64,000 bases of DNA from Novosphingobium sp. (lineage in GTDB: Bacteria; Pseudomonadota; Alphaproteobacteria; Sphingomonadales; Sphingomonadaceae). Of this stretch, positions 55,332-63,894 are shown piece after piece. The stretch covers positions 4,180,153-4,244,152 of the forward strand of contig NZ_JBCNLP010000001.1 of NCBI RefSeq assembly GCF_039595395.1, read 5' to 3'. The translations under genes were made by a program, and so were the position numbers. The first letter of the stretch is position 1, and every line of letters starts with the position of its first letter. A model generated the notes under the pieces. The model was given only the letters and a program-made list of their open reading frames with translations. It was not told the origin of the DNA and searched no databases.

Positions 55332-57551
55332 TCAGGACCCATAGCTGTACCCATCGACATAGCCATAATTCCCGCTGGCCGTGCGCGCGTCATATTTGCT
55401 GACGATACCGCCCAGCAGGTGCCCGCCCGAACGCTGCAAGCGATCCAGCGACTGGCGCGCCGCCTTCACCTGCACCGTACCTGCTTCCATCACGAAGATG
55501 GTCGCCTGCACCGCCGCCGAGAGCTGCGGCGTATCGGCCAGCGACAGCACCGGCGGCGAATCCAGCACCACCAGATCATAGTCGGCATGCACCTTGGCCA
55601 GCATCTCGCCCAGCGCCGAGCCCGCGATCAGATTGGCAGGGTCGGGCGGGATCGGGCCGCTCGGCAGGAAGGACAGGTTCTCGATGGAGGTCGTCACCAC
55701 CGCCTTCTCGATCTCCAGCTTATGCGCCAGCACCGAGGAGAAGCCGTCGCCGTCATTGTCGATATCGAGCAGCCGATGCAGCGTGGGGCGTCGAAGATCG
55801 GCATCGATCAGCAGCACGCGCTTGCCAAGCAGCGCGAAATCGCGGGCCAGCGCATAGCTGCTGGTCGATTTGCCTTCGGAGGGGCGGTTGCTGGTCAGCA
55901 GCAGCGAAGCCGGCGTGCCCGAGGCCGAGGACAGTTCGATCGCCGTGCGGATGGCGTGATAGGCCTCGGCAATGTCCGACTTGGGGCTGAGCAGCGTGGC
56001 CAGCGGCGCGCCGCTCGGATCGACCGGCACGGCGCCCAGCAGGGGAATGTGCAGGCGGCTCTCCACCTCGCGCGGGTCGGTGATCGTGTCGGAGACGCGG
56101 GCGCGCAGCAGCACCGCCAGACCCGCCGCCACCACGGCCAGCGCCATCGCCGCCGCCAGATTGACGATCTTGCGCGGCGAGGTCGGCTTGCGCGGCGCCT
56201 CGGCGATATCGACCTGGGCGATGTTGTTGACGGCCACGCCCGAGGCGGCGCTGACCTCCTTGTAGCGCTGCAGCAGGCTGTCATAGAGCTGGCGGTTGGT
56301 GTCCACCTCGCGCTTGAGGATGTTGTAGCGCACGCTGCGGTCCTGCTCGGAGAGCGTGTCGCCCTTCAGCCCGCGCACCGCGGCCTGAATCGCATCGTCC
56401 TGACGCACCGCGACCAGATACTGGTTCTTGATCGAGCCACGGATCGATTCGGCCAGGATGCGCGCTTCCTTGTCCAGTTCCTCCAGCTCGGTGTTGGCCT
56501 GAACCACCGAGGGGTGCTCGGGCTTGAGATGGGCGCGCAGCTCTTCCAGCTTGGAGGAGAGCTGGGCGCGGTTCTGCAGCAATTGCTGCACCGCGCTGTT
56601 GCTCAGCACTTCTGGGAGCTGCATCAGCGGCGTGCTGCTGGCCTGGCGCCAGCGTTCCTCGGCCTGCAGGCGCTCCGCCTTGGCGACACCCGAGCGCTGG
56701 TTCAGCTCGACCAGATTGGCCGTCACCAGCGATTGCGGCCCCTGCGGCTGCCCCACCGGCACCGCGCCCGCGCTGGCATCGATCAGCCCGGCGGTACGCG
56801 AATAGGTGATCAGCGTGCGCTCGGAATCCTCAAGGCGGCTCTTGGCCATACCAAGCTGCGTGTTCAGGAAATCGAGCGAATAGCTGGAGGCGGAGAATTT
56901 GCGCTGAATGTTGCCCTTGATGAATTCGGCCACGAAGGTGTTCGCGATCTGCGCCGCCAGCACCGGGTCGCGGCTCTTGAACATGACGCCGACGACGCGG
57001 CTGTTGTGCGGCAGATCGACCTGCAGGCTTTTCTGCAGCGTGTCGATCACCAGATCCTCGCGCTCGCCCACCGCCAGATTGCCCGGAGCATGGCCGGTGG
57101 TGCGCTGCATGAAGTTGTCGCTCGCCGCCAGCCCCAGCACGTCCGACACGCGCTTGGCCATGGAGCGGCTGCCCAGAACGTCGACCTGGGTCTGCAGGAA
57201 TCGGTCGGCATCGGCGGCGCTGGCCGCCGGATCATTGTCCTCGGTCGCCAGCACCTTGCGCGTCTGCTGGTCGATCTGCACGCTGGCCCGCGCGGTGTAG
57301 ATGCGCGGCATCATCACGATCGAGGCAATGCCCAGCGCCAGCCCCAGCACCAGAATCAGCGCCACCAGCCGCCGGTTGAGCAGGAAGGCATGCTTGAGCG
57401 CCTCGAAATCGAGGATGTCGGCATCATGCTCGGGCGTGTTCACGCCATGAGGGTCCGCCTGCTGAATGGGCTGATCGCCCTGAACGGTCTGCACGGCCTG
57501 CTGGGCATTCATCCGCTGTATGCTCCGTTCGAAAGGGTCAGAATTGCGCAA
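55332..57551 (-). CDS. Wzc-type polysaccharide co-polymerase / tyrosine autokinase
   Basis: 739 residues. N-terminal Wzz domain with TM1 near 60-82 (LVALILVLGLALGIASIVM), a coiled periplasmic region (about 100-430), and TM2 near 467-487. The cytoplasmic BY-kinase has Walker A NRPSEGKSTSS near 562-572, Walker A' VLLIDADLRRP near 588-598 and Walker B LVVLDSPPVL near 671-680. The C-terminus is a tyrosine cluster (five Tyr in the last 21) as phosphorylation sites. It controls chain length and export with Wza. Its first 14 bp overlap the wza end. Confidence 0.93.
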   Translation of the reverse strand: MRNSDPFERSIQRMNAQQAVQTVQGDQPIQQADPHGVNTPEHDADILDFEALKHAFLLNRRLVALILVLGLALGIASIVMMPRIYTARASVQIDQQTRKVLATEDNDPAASAADADRFLQTQVDVLGSRSMAKRVSDVLGLAASDNFMQRTTGHAPGNLAVGEREDLVIDTLQKSLQVDLPHNSRVVGVMFKSRDPVLAAQIANTFVAEFIKGNIQRKFSASSYSLDFLNTQLGMAKSRLEDSERTLITYSRTAGLIDASAGAVPVGQPQGPQSLVTANLVELNQRSGVAKAERLQAEERWRQASSTPLMQLPEVLSNSAVQQLLQNRAQLSSKLEELRAHLKPEHPSVVQANTELEELDKEARILAESIRGSIKNQYLVAVRQDDAIQAAVRGLKGDTLSEQDRSVRYNILKREVDTNRQLYDSLLQRYKEVSAASGVAVNNIAQVDIAEAPRKPTSPRKIVNLAAAMALAVVAAGLAVLLRARVSDTITDPREVESRLHIPLLGAVPVDPSGAPLATLLSPKSDIAEAYHAIRTAIELSSASGTPASLLLTSNRPSEGKSTSSYALARDFALLGKRVLLIDADLRRPTLHRLLDIDNDGDGFSSVLAHKLEIEKAVVTTSIENLSFLPSGPIPPDPANLIAGSALGEMLAKVHADYDLVVLDSPPVLSLADTPQLSAAVQATIFVMEAGTVQVKAARQSLDRLQRSGGHLLGGIVSKYDARTASGNYGYVDGYSYGS

Positions 57552-58293
57552 AGACGTTCAGCAGCGGCGCGGCGCGCAGCAGATCGTGCCAGACCTGCTT
57601 GCCGGTCGAGTGACCGACGACGATGACGTCGCGCGACAACAGCTGGGGGTCCCTGTCCTCGCCCCGGCGAATGCGGTTGAGATCGAAGACCGCGCCAAAA
57701 CGCTTGCCGTTTTGCACACGCACGATGGCGACCTGCCGGAAGGCGGCATTCTCGGTCTCGCCCTTGGCCAGCGCGATGGCGTCGAGCAGGCTGGTGGCGC
57801 CATGGATCGTATAGATGCCCGGTTCGGTGACCTGGCCTTCCACGGTGACGCGCTGCGACACCGAGCTGGCGATCGATACCGTCACCTGCGGGTTGACGTA
57901 ATAACGCTCGCCCAGCTTGTCGGCCAGCACGTCGGCCAGCTCGACCGAGGTCTTGCCCGCGGCATGGACGCGGCCGATCAGCGGCATGGAGATATCGCCC
58001 GCCGCATCCACCGGAATGCCCTTGGCCGAAATGTCGGATTCCTGGAACACGGTGATGTCGACGGAATCGAGCGGCCCGATGCGATATTCCGGCACGCTGC
58101 CATCGTCGGTGGGAGCCGGGATCGCCTTATAGGCAGCCTCCCCCTGAGCCAGCGGCGAATGGGCGTAAGAGCCGGCGCAACCTGCCAGCAGGCAGCTCAT
58201 CAGGCCAAGCAACAGCACACGGCCCGGTGCCGCACGTCCCGTTTCAGCCACCCACTCTCCCTCCACTGAGGCCTTCCTAACTTGCGACATCAT
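57538..58293 (-). CDS. Wza-like polysaccharide export lipoprotein
   Basis: 251 residues. A lipoprotein signal with lipobox LLAGC (Cys near 39). PES domain YRIGPLDSVDITVFQE near 70-85 and LIGRVHAAGKTSVELADVLADKLGERYYVNPQVTVSI; one SLBB domain QRVTVEGQVTEPGIYTI near 147-163 and SLLDAIALAKG. It forms the outer-membrane export channel. It is shorter than E. coli Wza, with one clear SLBB repeat, as in sphingomonad GelD-type proteins. The start MMSQV could also be the second Met. Confidence 0.92.
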   Translation of the reverse strand: MMSQVRKASVEGEWVAETGRAAPGRVLLLGLMSCLLAGCAGSYAHSPLAQGEAAYKAIPAPTDDGSVPEYRIGPLDSVDITVFQESDISAKGIPVDAAGDISMPLIGRVHAAGKTSVELADVLADKLGERYYVNPQVTVSIASSVSQRVTVEGQVTEPGIYTIHGATSLLDAIALAKGETENAAFRQVAIVRVQNGKRFGAVFDLNRIRRGEDRDPQLLSRDVIVVGHSTGKQVWHDLLRAAPLLNVFAQF

Positions 58294-58557
58294 GAAGCCT
58301 CAAATGCTGAGTGGAAGTCCGTAATCTTAGGTGCACCACTTGTCAGCGCGCTGTCAATTCGCAAACGCGAAAGCCAAGTGGCGAAATGCCGCAACTGCGA
58401 AATGTTGAAAAAACGCCCCGCTGTCTGGCTTTACATCAGCGTCAGGACTGTGAATCCTGTATGACCGGGCCGGCTCTGCGCCGTATTACCGTGACAATTC
58501 AGCGACAAGCCGCCGGATAGGGGCGACAAGCCGCACGACAGGATCACGCAGATGGGG

Positions 58558-59313
58558 TCAGGCGGATGGCTGATCCGCCTGGATCACCTCACGCTTGCTC
58601 CCCTCCAGATAGAGGGCCGTGAGCACGCCGGTGGTATAGGCGCCGGTATCGATGCCGATTCGGTTGCCGCGCATATCGACCTGCGGGTTGATGCTGTGGC
58701 CATGCACGACGACCGCGCCATGGTTGGTGGTGTCCTCAAGGAAATCCTCGCGGATCCACAGCAGATCCTCGCGCTTCTGGCGGCCCAGCGGCACACCCGG
58801 CCGGACACCGGCGTGGCAGAAGAAGTAATCACCCGATTCCGCCGTCAGCGGCAGGCGGCGCAGCCACGCCGCCAGCGACGCCGGCACCGTGCGCCGGATG
58901 CGGGCCATACAATCATCGAGATCCTCGCCCGAGGCAGGCGGGCGCAGCCCCATGCTCTCCAGCGTCTGCACGCCGCCATAGCTCATCCAGCTCCGCAGGG
59001 CGCGCTGGTCGCCGCCCAGCACGCGCAGCAGAACTTCCTCATGGTTGCCCTGCAGCACGATCAGCCCTGGCATCTTCTTTTGCGCCTGATAGAGATAATC
59101 GAGCACCTTGAGACTGTCCGGCCCGCGGTCGATCAGATCGCCCAGAAAGATGATGTGCAGCGAAGCGGCGGGCGGCAAGGCGGCATGATGGCGCGCGACC
59201 TTGTCCATCAGCGCCTGCATCAGGTCGAACCGCCCATGCACGTCACCGATCGCATAAATGCGGTCCCCCGCATCGGTCGAGGGCGCAGCAGAAGAGCGTC
59301 TTGGCAGCGGCAT
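58558..59313 (-). CDS. Serine/threonine-type metallophosphoesterase
   Basis: About 251 residues from MPLPRRSS at 59313 (an ATG 7 codons upstream is possible). PPP-family metal motifs: IYAIGDVHGRFDL (GDxHG), IIFLGDLIDRGPDSLKVL (GDxxDRG), VLQGNHEEVLLRVLGG (GNHE), VVVHGHSINPQVDMRGNRIGIDTGAY (HGH). Resembles PrpA-type bacterial protein phosphatases and diadenosine tetraphosphatases. Its position beside a tyrosine kinase is suggestive, but serine/threonine or Ap4A substrates are likelier for this family. Confidence 0.87.
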   Translation of the reverse strand: MPLPRRSSAAPSTDAGDRIYAIGDVHGRFDLMQALMDKVARHHAALPPAASLHIIFLGDLIDRGPDSLKVLDYLYQAQKKMPGLIVLQGNHEEVLLRVLGGDQRALRSWMSYGGVQTLESMGLRPPASGEDLDDCMARIRRTVPASLAAWLRRLPLTAESGDYFFCHAGVRPGVPLGRQKREDLLWIREDFLEDTTNHGAVVVHGHSINPQVDMRGNRIGIDTGAYTTGVLTALYLEGSKREVIQADQPSA

Positions 59314-59622
59314 GAAGCAAAGAATCCCGATCAATCAGTCTGCCGAAGCGGCCTGTGTACAAAAGCATGGACCTTACAGGCCCTTGTCCCTGTTTTATCC
59401 TGTGTTTTATCGCGTTTCCAGACCGTTTGACCTTAAGGTTTGCGGCGGAAACGCTCTAAGATGGGACAGGACATAGTCAAAAGGCCGCAGCGCAACAAAT
59501 CCATTTGCAAGGTGGCTCCGCAATCGACTAGGCTGATCGAAGGGGCATGTCGGGCGATGGTCGCAAGATCCCGAGCCGCAATGTCATATGTGCCGACCTT
59601 TCGGGCTTTGCAGTAGGTTTAG

Positions 59623-60189
59623 GTGGATGAAACCCGAGAACAAGCCCCTCCGCGCAAGAGCGTCTCAGCGGTGAGTGCAGCGCAGCAATCGTCTCTGGCT
59701 CATGAGCCTGTTTCTTCCGGGCACGCAGGTGCCGCCGGGCAAAAACGTGTGGCCCTGATCGCCTCCTCGGGCGGTCACTGGATCGAATTGATGCGCATCG
59801 CGCCCGCCGTGAAGGACTGCGACTGCCTGTTCATCAGCACCACCCAGGGGCTCTCGGCGCCGGTCGGTGATCGCCCGGTGGTGCAGATCATGGATGGGTC
59901 GCGCGATACGCCCTGGCAATTGCTGCGCTCTCTGGCGGGCATTGTGCGGACCCTGCGCGATTTCCGCCCCGATGTCGTCATCACCACCGGCGCAGCCCCC
60001 GGCGCGGCGGCGCTGCTGATCGGCAAGATGCTGGGCGCGGTCACCATCTGGACCGACAGTGTGGCCAACAGCGAGGAGCTGTCGCTCAGCGGCAAGTTCG
60101 CTCAGGGCTTCGCCGATCTGCGGCTCACCCAATGGGAGCATCTGGCGCGCAGCGATCAGCAGATCACCTATCTGGGGCGTGTGCTGTGA
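59623..60189 (+). CDS. PssD/Alg14-like glycosyltransferase subunit
   Basis: 188 residues. After a variable 40-residue N-terminus comes VALIASSGGHWIELMRIAPAVKDCDCLFISTTQG near 43-76, and FRPDVVITTGAAPGAAALLIGKMLGAVTIWTDSVANSEELSLSGKFA near 113-159, the Alg14/PssD fold that serves as the membrane-binding acceptor half of a two-part GT28 enzyme. The GTGA overlap with the next gene supplies the donor half. PssD/PssE-type pairs transfer glucuronate onto the lipid-linked glucose in rhizobial and sphingan-like polysaccharides. Confidence 0.88.
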   Translation: MDETREQAPPRKSVSAVSAAQQSSLAHEPVSSGHAGAAGQKRVALIASSGGHWIELMRIAPAVKDCDCLFISTTQGLSAPVGDRPVVQIMDGSRDTPWQLLRSLAGIVRTLRDFRPDVVITTGAAPGAAALLIGKMLGAVTIWTDSVANSEELSLSGKFAQGFADLRLTQWEHLARSDQQITYLGRVL

Positions 60190-60716
60190 TCCTGCTCTCG
60201 GTCGGCACCCAACTGCCCTTCGACCGTCTGGTCAGCACGGTGGACGCATGGGCCGCGCGGCGCCCCGATGTGGAGGTCTTCGCGCAGATCGGCCCCTCGT
60301 CCTATGCCCCCAAGGCGATGAAGAGCGAGGCCTTCATCGACCCCGACCGGTTCCGTACCCTGCAGGCGCAATGTTCGCTGATGATCTCGCATGCCGGCAT
60401 CGGCTCGATCATCAATGCGATGGAGATGCGCAAGCCGATCATCATCCTGCCGCGCGACCATCTGCGCGGCGAGCATCGCAACGGGCACCAGATGTCCACC
60501 GTGCAGCGCTTCCGCCATCTGCCCGGCGTCTATGCCGCGCGCGATCAGGAGCATCTGGTCGAATTGCTTGAGCAGATCGACACGCTGCAACCATGCGAAT
60601 TGCTGCCCTCCCAGGCGCCGGACGACTTCATCACCGGCATGCGCGATTATATCGCGGTGGCTCGGCCCATGCCGCTCTGGCGCATTCTGGCCCGCGCGGT
60701 GCGCAGCGCGCTGTGA
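60186..60716 (+). CDS. PssE/Alg13-like glycosyltransferase subunit
   Basis: 176 residues from the GTG at 60186. The GT28 C-terminal fold: ILLSVGTQLPFDRLVSTVDAWAARR near 2-26, VFAQIGPSSYAPK near 31-43, CSLMISHAGIGSIINAMEMRKPIIILPRDHLRGEHRNGHQ near 63-102, matching the UDP-sugar-binding half of PssE/Alg13. Works as a complex with the preceding protein at the inner membrane. Confidence 0.88.
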   Translation: MILLSVGTQLPFDRLVSTVDAWAARRPDVEVFAQIGPSSYAPKAMKSEAFIDPDRFRTLQAQCSLMISHAGIGSIINAMEMRKPIIILPRDHLRGEHRNGHQMSTVQRFRHLPGVYAARDQEHLVELLEQIDTLQPCELLPSQAPDDFITGMRDYIAVARPMPLWRILARAVRSAL

Positions 60717-60795
60717 GCGGGCTCTCCCCCCACATCCGGCTTGGGCTGCACCGCAGCATCCGCAATCCGGCAAGGTTTGAGGCGGCAGGTCCGGC

Positions 60796-61233
60796 ATGAG
60801 CATCGAGAGCATCGCCCACATCCCGGCCAAGGATCCCCCGGCGGAGGCATGGCCGCTGTTTTGGCGCTATTATCGCCGGCTGGTCGATGTTCTGTCCCTG
60901 GCAGGCCTTGCCGGGGTGGTCGGCACCACGCTGTACTGTCTGGAAGTGCGCGCCCATTATGAGCGTTCCTATGCCGCCGCTTTTCTGATCGCCTTGCTCG
61001 GGCTGGTCGTGATGCTGCTGGCCTGGGCGCAGCAGGCGATCGCCGCGCGCGATCTGGCATCGTGGCGCGATATGGTCGAATGGCAGATCCGCGCGGCCCA
61101 TCGCAAGATCGCCCAGCGCGGCGGCGAAAGCGAGTTGCACGATCAATATTTCGAGATCCTGATCGATACGCTGATCGCGGATATGCACGCTGGCGTGGAT
61201 GCTGCGCCCGTGGAGGATCCGCAAGAGCGATGA
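60796..61233 (+). CDS. Small two-helix membrane protein of unknown function
   Basis: 145 residues with two membrane segments (about 33-50 and 60-80, FLIALLGLVVMLLAWAQQAI) and a basic/acidic cytoplasmic C-tail (ASWRDMVEWQIRAAHRKIAQR, then ESELHDQYFEILIDTLIADM). I do not recognise the family. It is 80 bp downstream of the PssE-like gene on the same strand and overlaps the next gene by 4 bp, so the two small proteins are made together and may serve polysaccharide assembly. Confidence 0.7.
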   Translation: MSIESIAHIPAKDPPAEAWPLFWRYYRRLVDVLSLAGLAGVVGTTLYCLEVRAHYERSYAAAFLIALLGLVVMLLAWAQQAIAARDLASWRDMVEWQIRAAHRKIAQRGGESELHDQYFEILIDTLIADMHAGVDAAPVEDPQER

Positions 61234-61532
61234 CGAAATTGCCGTCGGATCAATTGGGCGAAAGCTGGGCCCGCTTCCTGTCGCACTGGATCGCATCCTG
61301 CTTCGGCTTCATGCTGAACCGGCTGCTGCCGCTGGTGCTGGAATGGCCCGCGCCGATCGAGCATCCGGTCTTTCCCCGCTGGTGGATGCTGCTGGGCTCG
61401 GCGGGGCTGGCCTCGCTGCTGACGGTGGTGTTCAACGCCAATCTGCCGGTCACCGCGCGCGAGCTGATGAAAAGCGCCGCCATGGGCTTTGCCATCTGCG
61501 CCATCCTGCAGATTTTCGGGCTGAACGGATAG
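61230..61532 (+). CDS. Small membrane protein of unknown function
   Basis: 100 residues from the ATG at 61230 (ATGA overlap). Two or three hydrophobic segments: IASCFGFMLNRLLPLVLEW near 21-39, WWMLLGSAGLASLLTVVF near 51-68 and SAAMGFAICAILQIFGL near 82-98. Not recognised. A longer in-frame reading starting inside the upstream gene is ignored. It converges on the acyltransferase gene with 7 bp between the stops, without a visible terminator. Confidence 0.65.
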   Translation: MTKLPSDQLGESWARFLSHWIASCFGFMLNRLLPLVLEWPAPIEHPVFPRWWMLLGSAGLASLLTVVFNANLPVTARELMKSAAMGFAICAILQIFGLNG

Positions 61533-61539
61533 GCTTGCG

Positions 61540-62673
61540 TCAAGGCGCGACGGCGCTTTGCTGCACCGCCGGCGTGGGCTGGACCGTCAAGCGACGCGTG
61601 AGCCAGCGGGTCAAAGGCCGCTCGACAAAGCGCCAAACCAGCCATGCCGCCGCTGCGCAGATCAGGCAGGCCAGCGCCATCAGCACACAGAGCAGCCCAG
61701 TCCTCCCTGCCGCCACCCGCGTCAGAACCACGCCCAGCGCGCCCAGCAGGAAGCTGTGGGTGAGATACATGCTGTAGGAGGCATCGCCAAAGGCCCGCGC
61801 GACGGTGGCAAAGCCGGACTGCCCGCCTGTACCCTCCAGCAGGCTTGCCAGGGCCAGCGCGAGCGTGACGCACAGGGCGCCCACCATCGTGATCTCCTGC
61901 GCGCCAAAACGGACCGCGAGAGCAAGAGGAAGCAGCATCATGAGGCATAGGACAGCATCGGCCACAGGCACGCGCAAGGTGCCGAAGCGCTGCCGGATGC
62001 CTCCCAGCGCCATGCCGATGACGAAATAGAGCATCACCGGCCGGGTAAAAAAGAACAAAGGCACCGGCGTCCCAGCCACCAGCGGAGGCGCAGGCACCAA
62101 CATGCCGACCAGCATCAGTCCCAGCAGTGCCGTCATCACGCCGACCAGACCGATGCGCCGCGGCGCCATCAGCGCGAGGGCGAAGGCCGCATAGAAGAAC
62201 ATCTCATAGTTGAGCGTCCAGCCCAGTTCGTAGACCGGCAGCGTCAGGCCCTTATAGTCCATATAAGGCACGAAGAGGGCCGACATCAGAGCCAGCGGGG
62301 GCGTCGGCACCGGATAGACCGCATTGGTGCTGTAGCGGAACGTCACATAGGCAAACGCCACCATCAGCGCAGAGGTAAGGTAATAGATCGGGGCAACCCG
62401 CAAAAAGCGACGGAGGAAGAAGCGTTTGCCGGCGCTGGGGCGGCCAAACTCATCCGCGGTGGTGTAGACCATGATGAAGCCGCTGATGGCAAAGAACACC
62501 CCCACCCCGATATGCCCGCAGGACCACACCCAATCGGGCAGGGGCTGAGCGAAGGCGCCGCGTTTCGTCAGCCGCTCCAGCAGATGCACGATCACCACCA
62601 GGCAGGCCGCCATGCCTCTGAGGGCCTGAATCGGGACGATCGCTGCCTTATGGGTATGGAGGGCTGGCTTCAT
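61540..62673 (-). CDS. Acyltransferase-3 family membrane protein
   Basis: 377 residues, about ten membrane segments. The N-terminus carries IQALRGMAACLVVIVHL near 15-31 (R..A...V...H catalytic region) and GHIGVGVFFAISGFIMVYT near 53-71; later FLRRFLRVAPIYYLTSALM. OafA/ExoZ-type enzymes acetylate or succinylate polysaccharides across the inner membrane. Its place at the end of the locus suggests O-acylation of this polymer. There is no fused SGNH domain. Confidence 0.88.
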   Translation of the reverse strand: MKPALHTHKAAIVPIQALRGMAACLVVIVHLLERLTKRGAFAQPLPDWVWSCGHIGVGVFFAISGFIMVYTTADEFGRPSAGKRFFLRRFLRVAPIYYLTSALMVAFAYVTFRYSTNAVYPVPTPPLALMSALFVPYMDYKGLTLPVYELGWTLNYEMFFYAAFALALMAPRRIGLVGVMTALLGLMLVGMLVPAPPLVAGTPVPLFFFTRPVMLYFVIGMALGGIRQRFGTLRVPVADAVLCLMMLLPLALAVRFGAQEITMVGALCVTLALALASLLEGTGGQSGFATVARAFGDASYSMYLTHSFLLGALGVVLTRVAAGRTGLLCVLMALACLICAAAAWLVWRFVERPLTRWLTRRLTVQPTPAVQQSAVAP

Positions 62674-62721
62674 TGTCCCCTTCTAGCCTTCTTCACGATC
62701 CATCACAGGGACGATTGGTGT

Positions 62722-63408
62722 TCAGAGCTTCCAGTCGATGGGGGGGCTGCCGTTCTCCGTCAGAAAGGCATTGGTTTTGCTGAAATGGCCACAGCCCATA
62801 AAGCCGCGATGCGCGGACAGGGGGCTGGGATGAGGGGCTGTCAGGACCAGATGGTGCGGCTTGTGCAGATCAGCGACACGCGCCGCCTTTTTCTGCGCAT
62901 GGCTGCCCCAGAGCAGGAAGACGCAAGGCGTTTCCTGTGCGGCAACCGCTGCCACGGCCGCATCGGTGATCGCCTCCCAGCCCATGTTCTGATGCGAGCC
63001 AGCCATGCCTTCCTCGACCGTCAGCACATTGTTGAGCAGTAGAACGCCTTGCTCCGCCCAATGGGTGAGGTTGCCATGACGCGGCATGGGCAAGCCGAGG
63101 TCGCGCTCCTGCTCCTTGAACATGTTCAGCAGAGAAGGGGGAATACGCACTCCGTCCTTGACGGAGAAAGCCAGGCCATGGGCCTGCCCTGCGCCGTGAT
63201 AGGGATCCTGCCCCAGAATAACCACGCGCACCGCCTCTGGCGGGGTCAGGGCAAGCGCCGTCAGCCGCTCACCGCGAGGTGGAAAAATGTGCTTCCCGGC
63301 CTCTTCCTCAGCACGCAGGAATCCGCCGAGCCGCCTGGCTTCGGGCGTTTCCAGAATATGGGATAAAATGGGACGCCAGGAGAGCGGAACCCCGTCATGC
63401 GCCGCCAT
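62722..63408 (-). CDS. ung: Uracil-DNA glycosylase
   Basis: Removes uracil from DNA. It is 228 residues from the ATG at 63408, which has a GGAGG 5 nt upstream; a TTG five codons earlier is less likely. Family 1 motifs: VVILGQDPYHGAGQAHGLAFSV near 58-79 (water-activating Asp in GQDPYH), LLLNNVLTVEEGMAGSHQNMGWE near 120-142, LLWGSHAQ, and TAPHPSPLSAHRGFMGC near 184-200 (catalytic His in HPSP). Monocistronic, between the acyltransferase and the rRNA operon. Confidence 0.96.
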   Translation of the reverse strand: MAAHDGVPLSWRPILSHILETPEARRLGGFLRAEEEAGKHIFPPRGERLTALALTPPEAVRVVILGQDPYHGAGQAHGLAFSVKDGVRIPPSLLNMFKEQERDLGLPMPRHGNLTHWAEQGVLLLNNVLTVEEGMAGSHQNMGWEAITDAAVAAVAAQETPCVFLLWGSHAQKKAARVADLHKPHHLVLTAPHPSPLSAHRGFMGCGHFSKTNAFLTENGSPPIDWKL

Positions 63409-63577
63409 TCGTTCCTCCGCCAATCAACAATGCCAGGCCTGTGGCATGTCGCATAATGACCGCTTTATCAACCGCCACAGGCAATTGATGGAACGAATTA
63501 TCGATGAAATAGAGGGAGAAGCCCGTTAGACGGGCTGACTGTGAATGGGTTTTTTTTTTGAGCACGCTGGCGATAAT

Positions 63578-63693
63578 GCCTGGCGACGACCTACTCTTCC
63601 AACGCTTGAGCGTTAGTACCATTGGCGCGGACAGGTTTCACGGCCGAGTTCGAGATGGGATCGGGTGGGTCACTGTTGCTATGGTCACCAAGC
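63578..63693 (-). rRNA. rrf: 5S ribosomal RNA
   Basis: 116 nt. The 5' GCTTGGTG pairs with the 3' CGCCAGGC (terminal helix), with conserved CCCGATCCCATCTCGAACTCGG and GTAGGTCGTCGCCAGGC. It lies about 200 bp downstream of the 23S end in the same direction. End positions are set by helix pairing and may be off by a base or two. Confidence 0.95.
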
Positions 63694-63894
63694 AATATGG
63701 CCAGCGTGCTGCAGCGAGCATGAGGCAGGTTCGTGACCTGCCTTGCGCAGGGTTACCCCTGTGCGGCTTGCTGTTGCGGTGTTTTTTAATCAGATGTTGT
63801 GATTGGCTGTGACGATTGTCCGCCTTCACGATGCGCTGCCTGGTTGATCTTTATGGGATCATCCTTTGTGCAGGCCTCTTAGTGATGGTGGGGT

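Noticed and set aside
55419..57626. 735-codon plus-strand frame antisense to wzc
   Set aside because: Arg/His/Gly-rich product without motifs, opposite a clear Wzc; a codon-phase shadow.
63520..63559. Hairpin AGCCCG/CGGGCT and T10 run near the 5S gene as an rRNA terminator
   Set aside because: The T run lies on the plus strand whereas the rRNA is read on the minus strand, and the hairpin is separated from it by about 13 bp.
63395..63829. Short frames across the 5S rRNA and its spacers
   Set aside because: They overlap rRNA and have no coding features.
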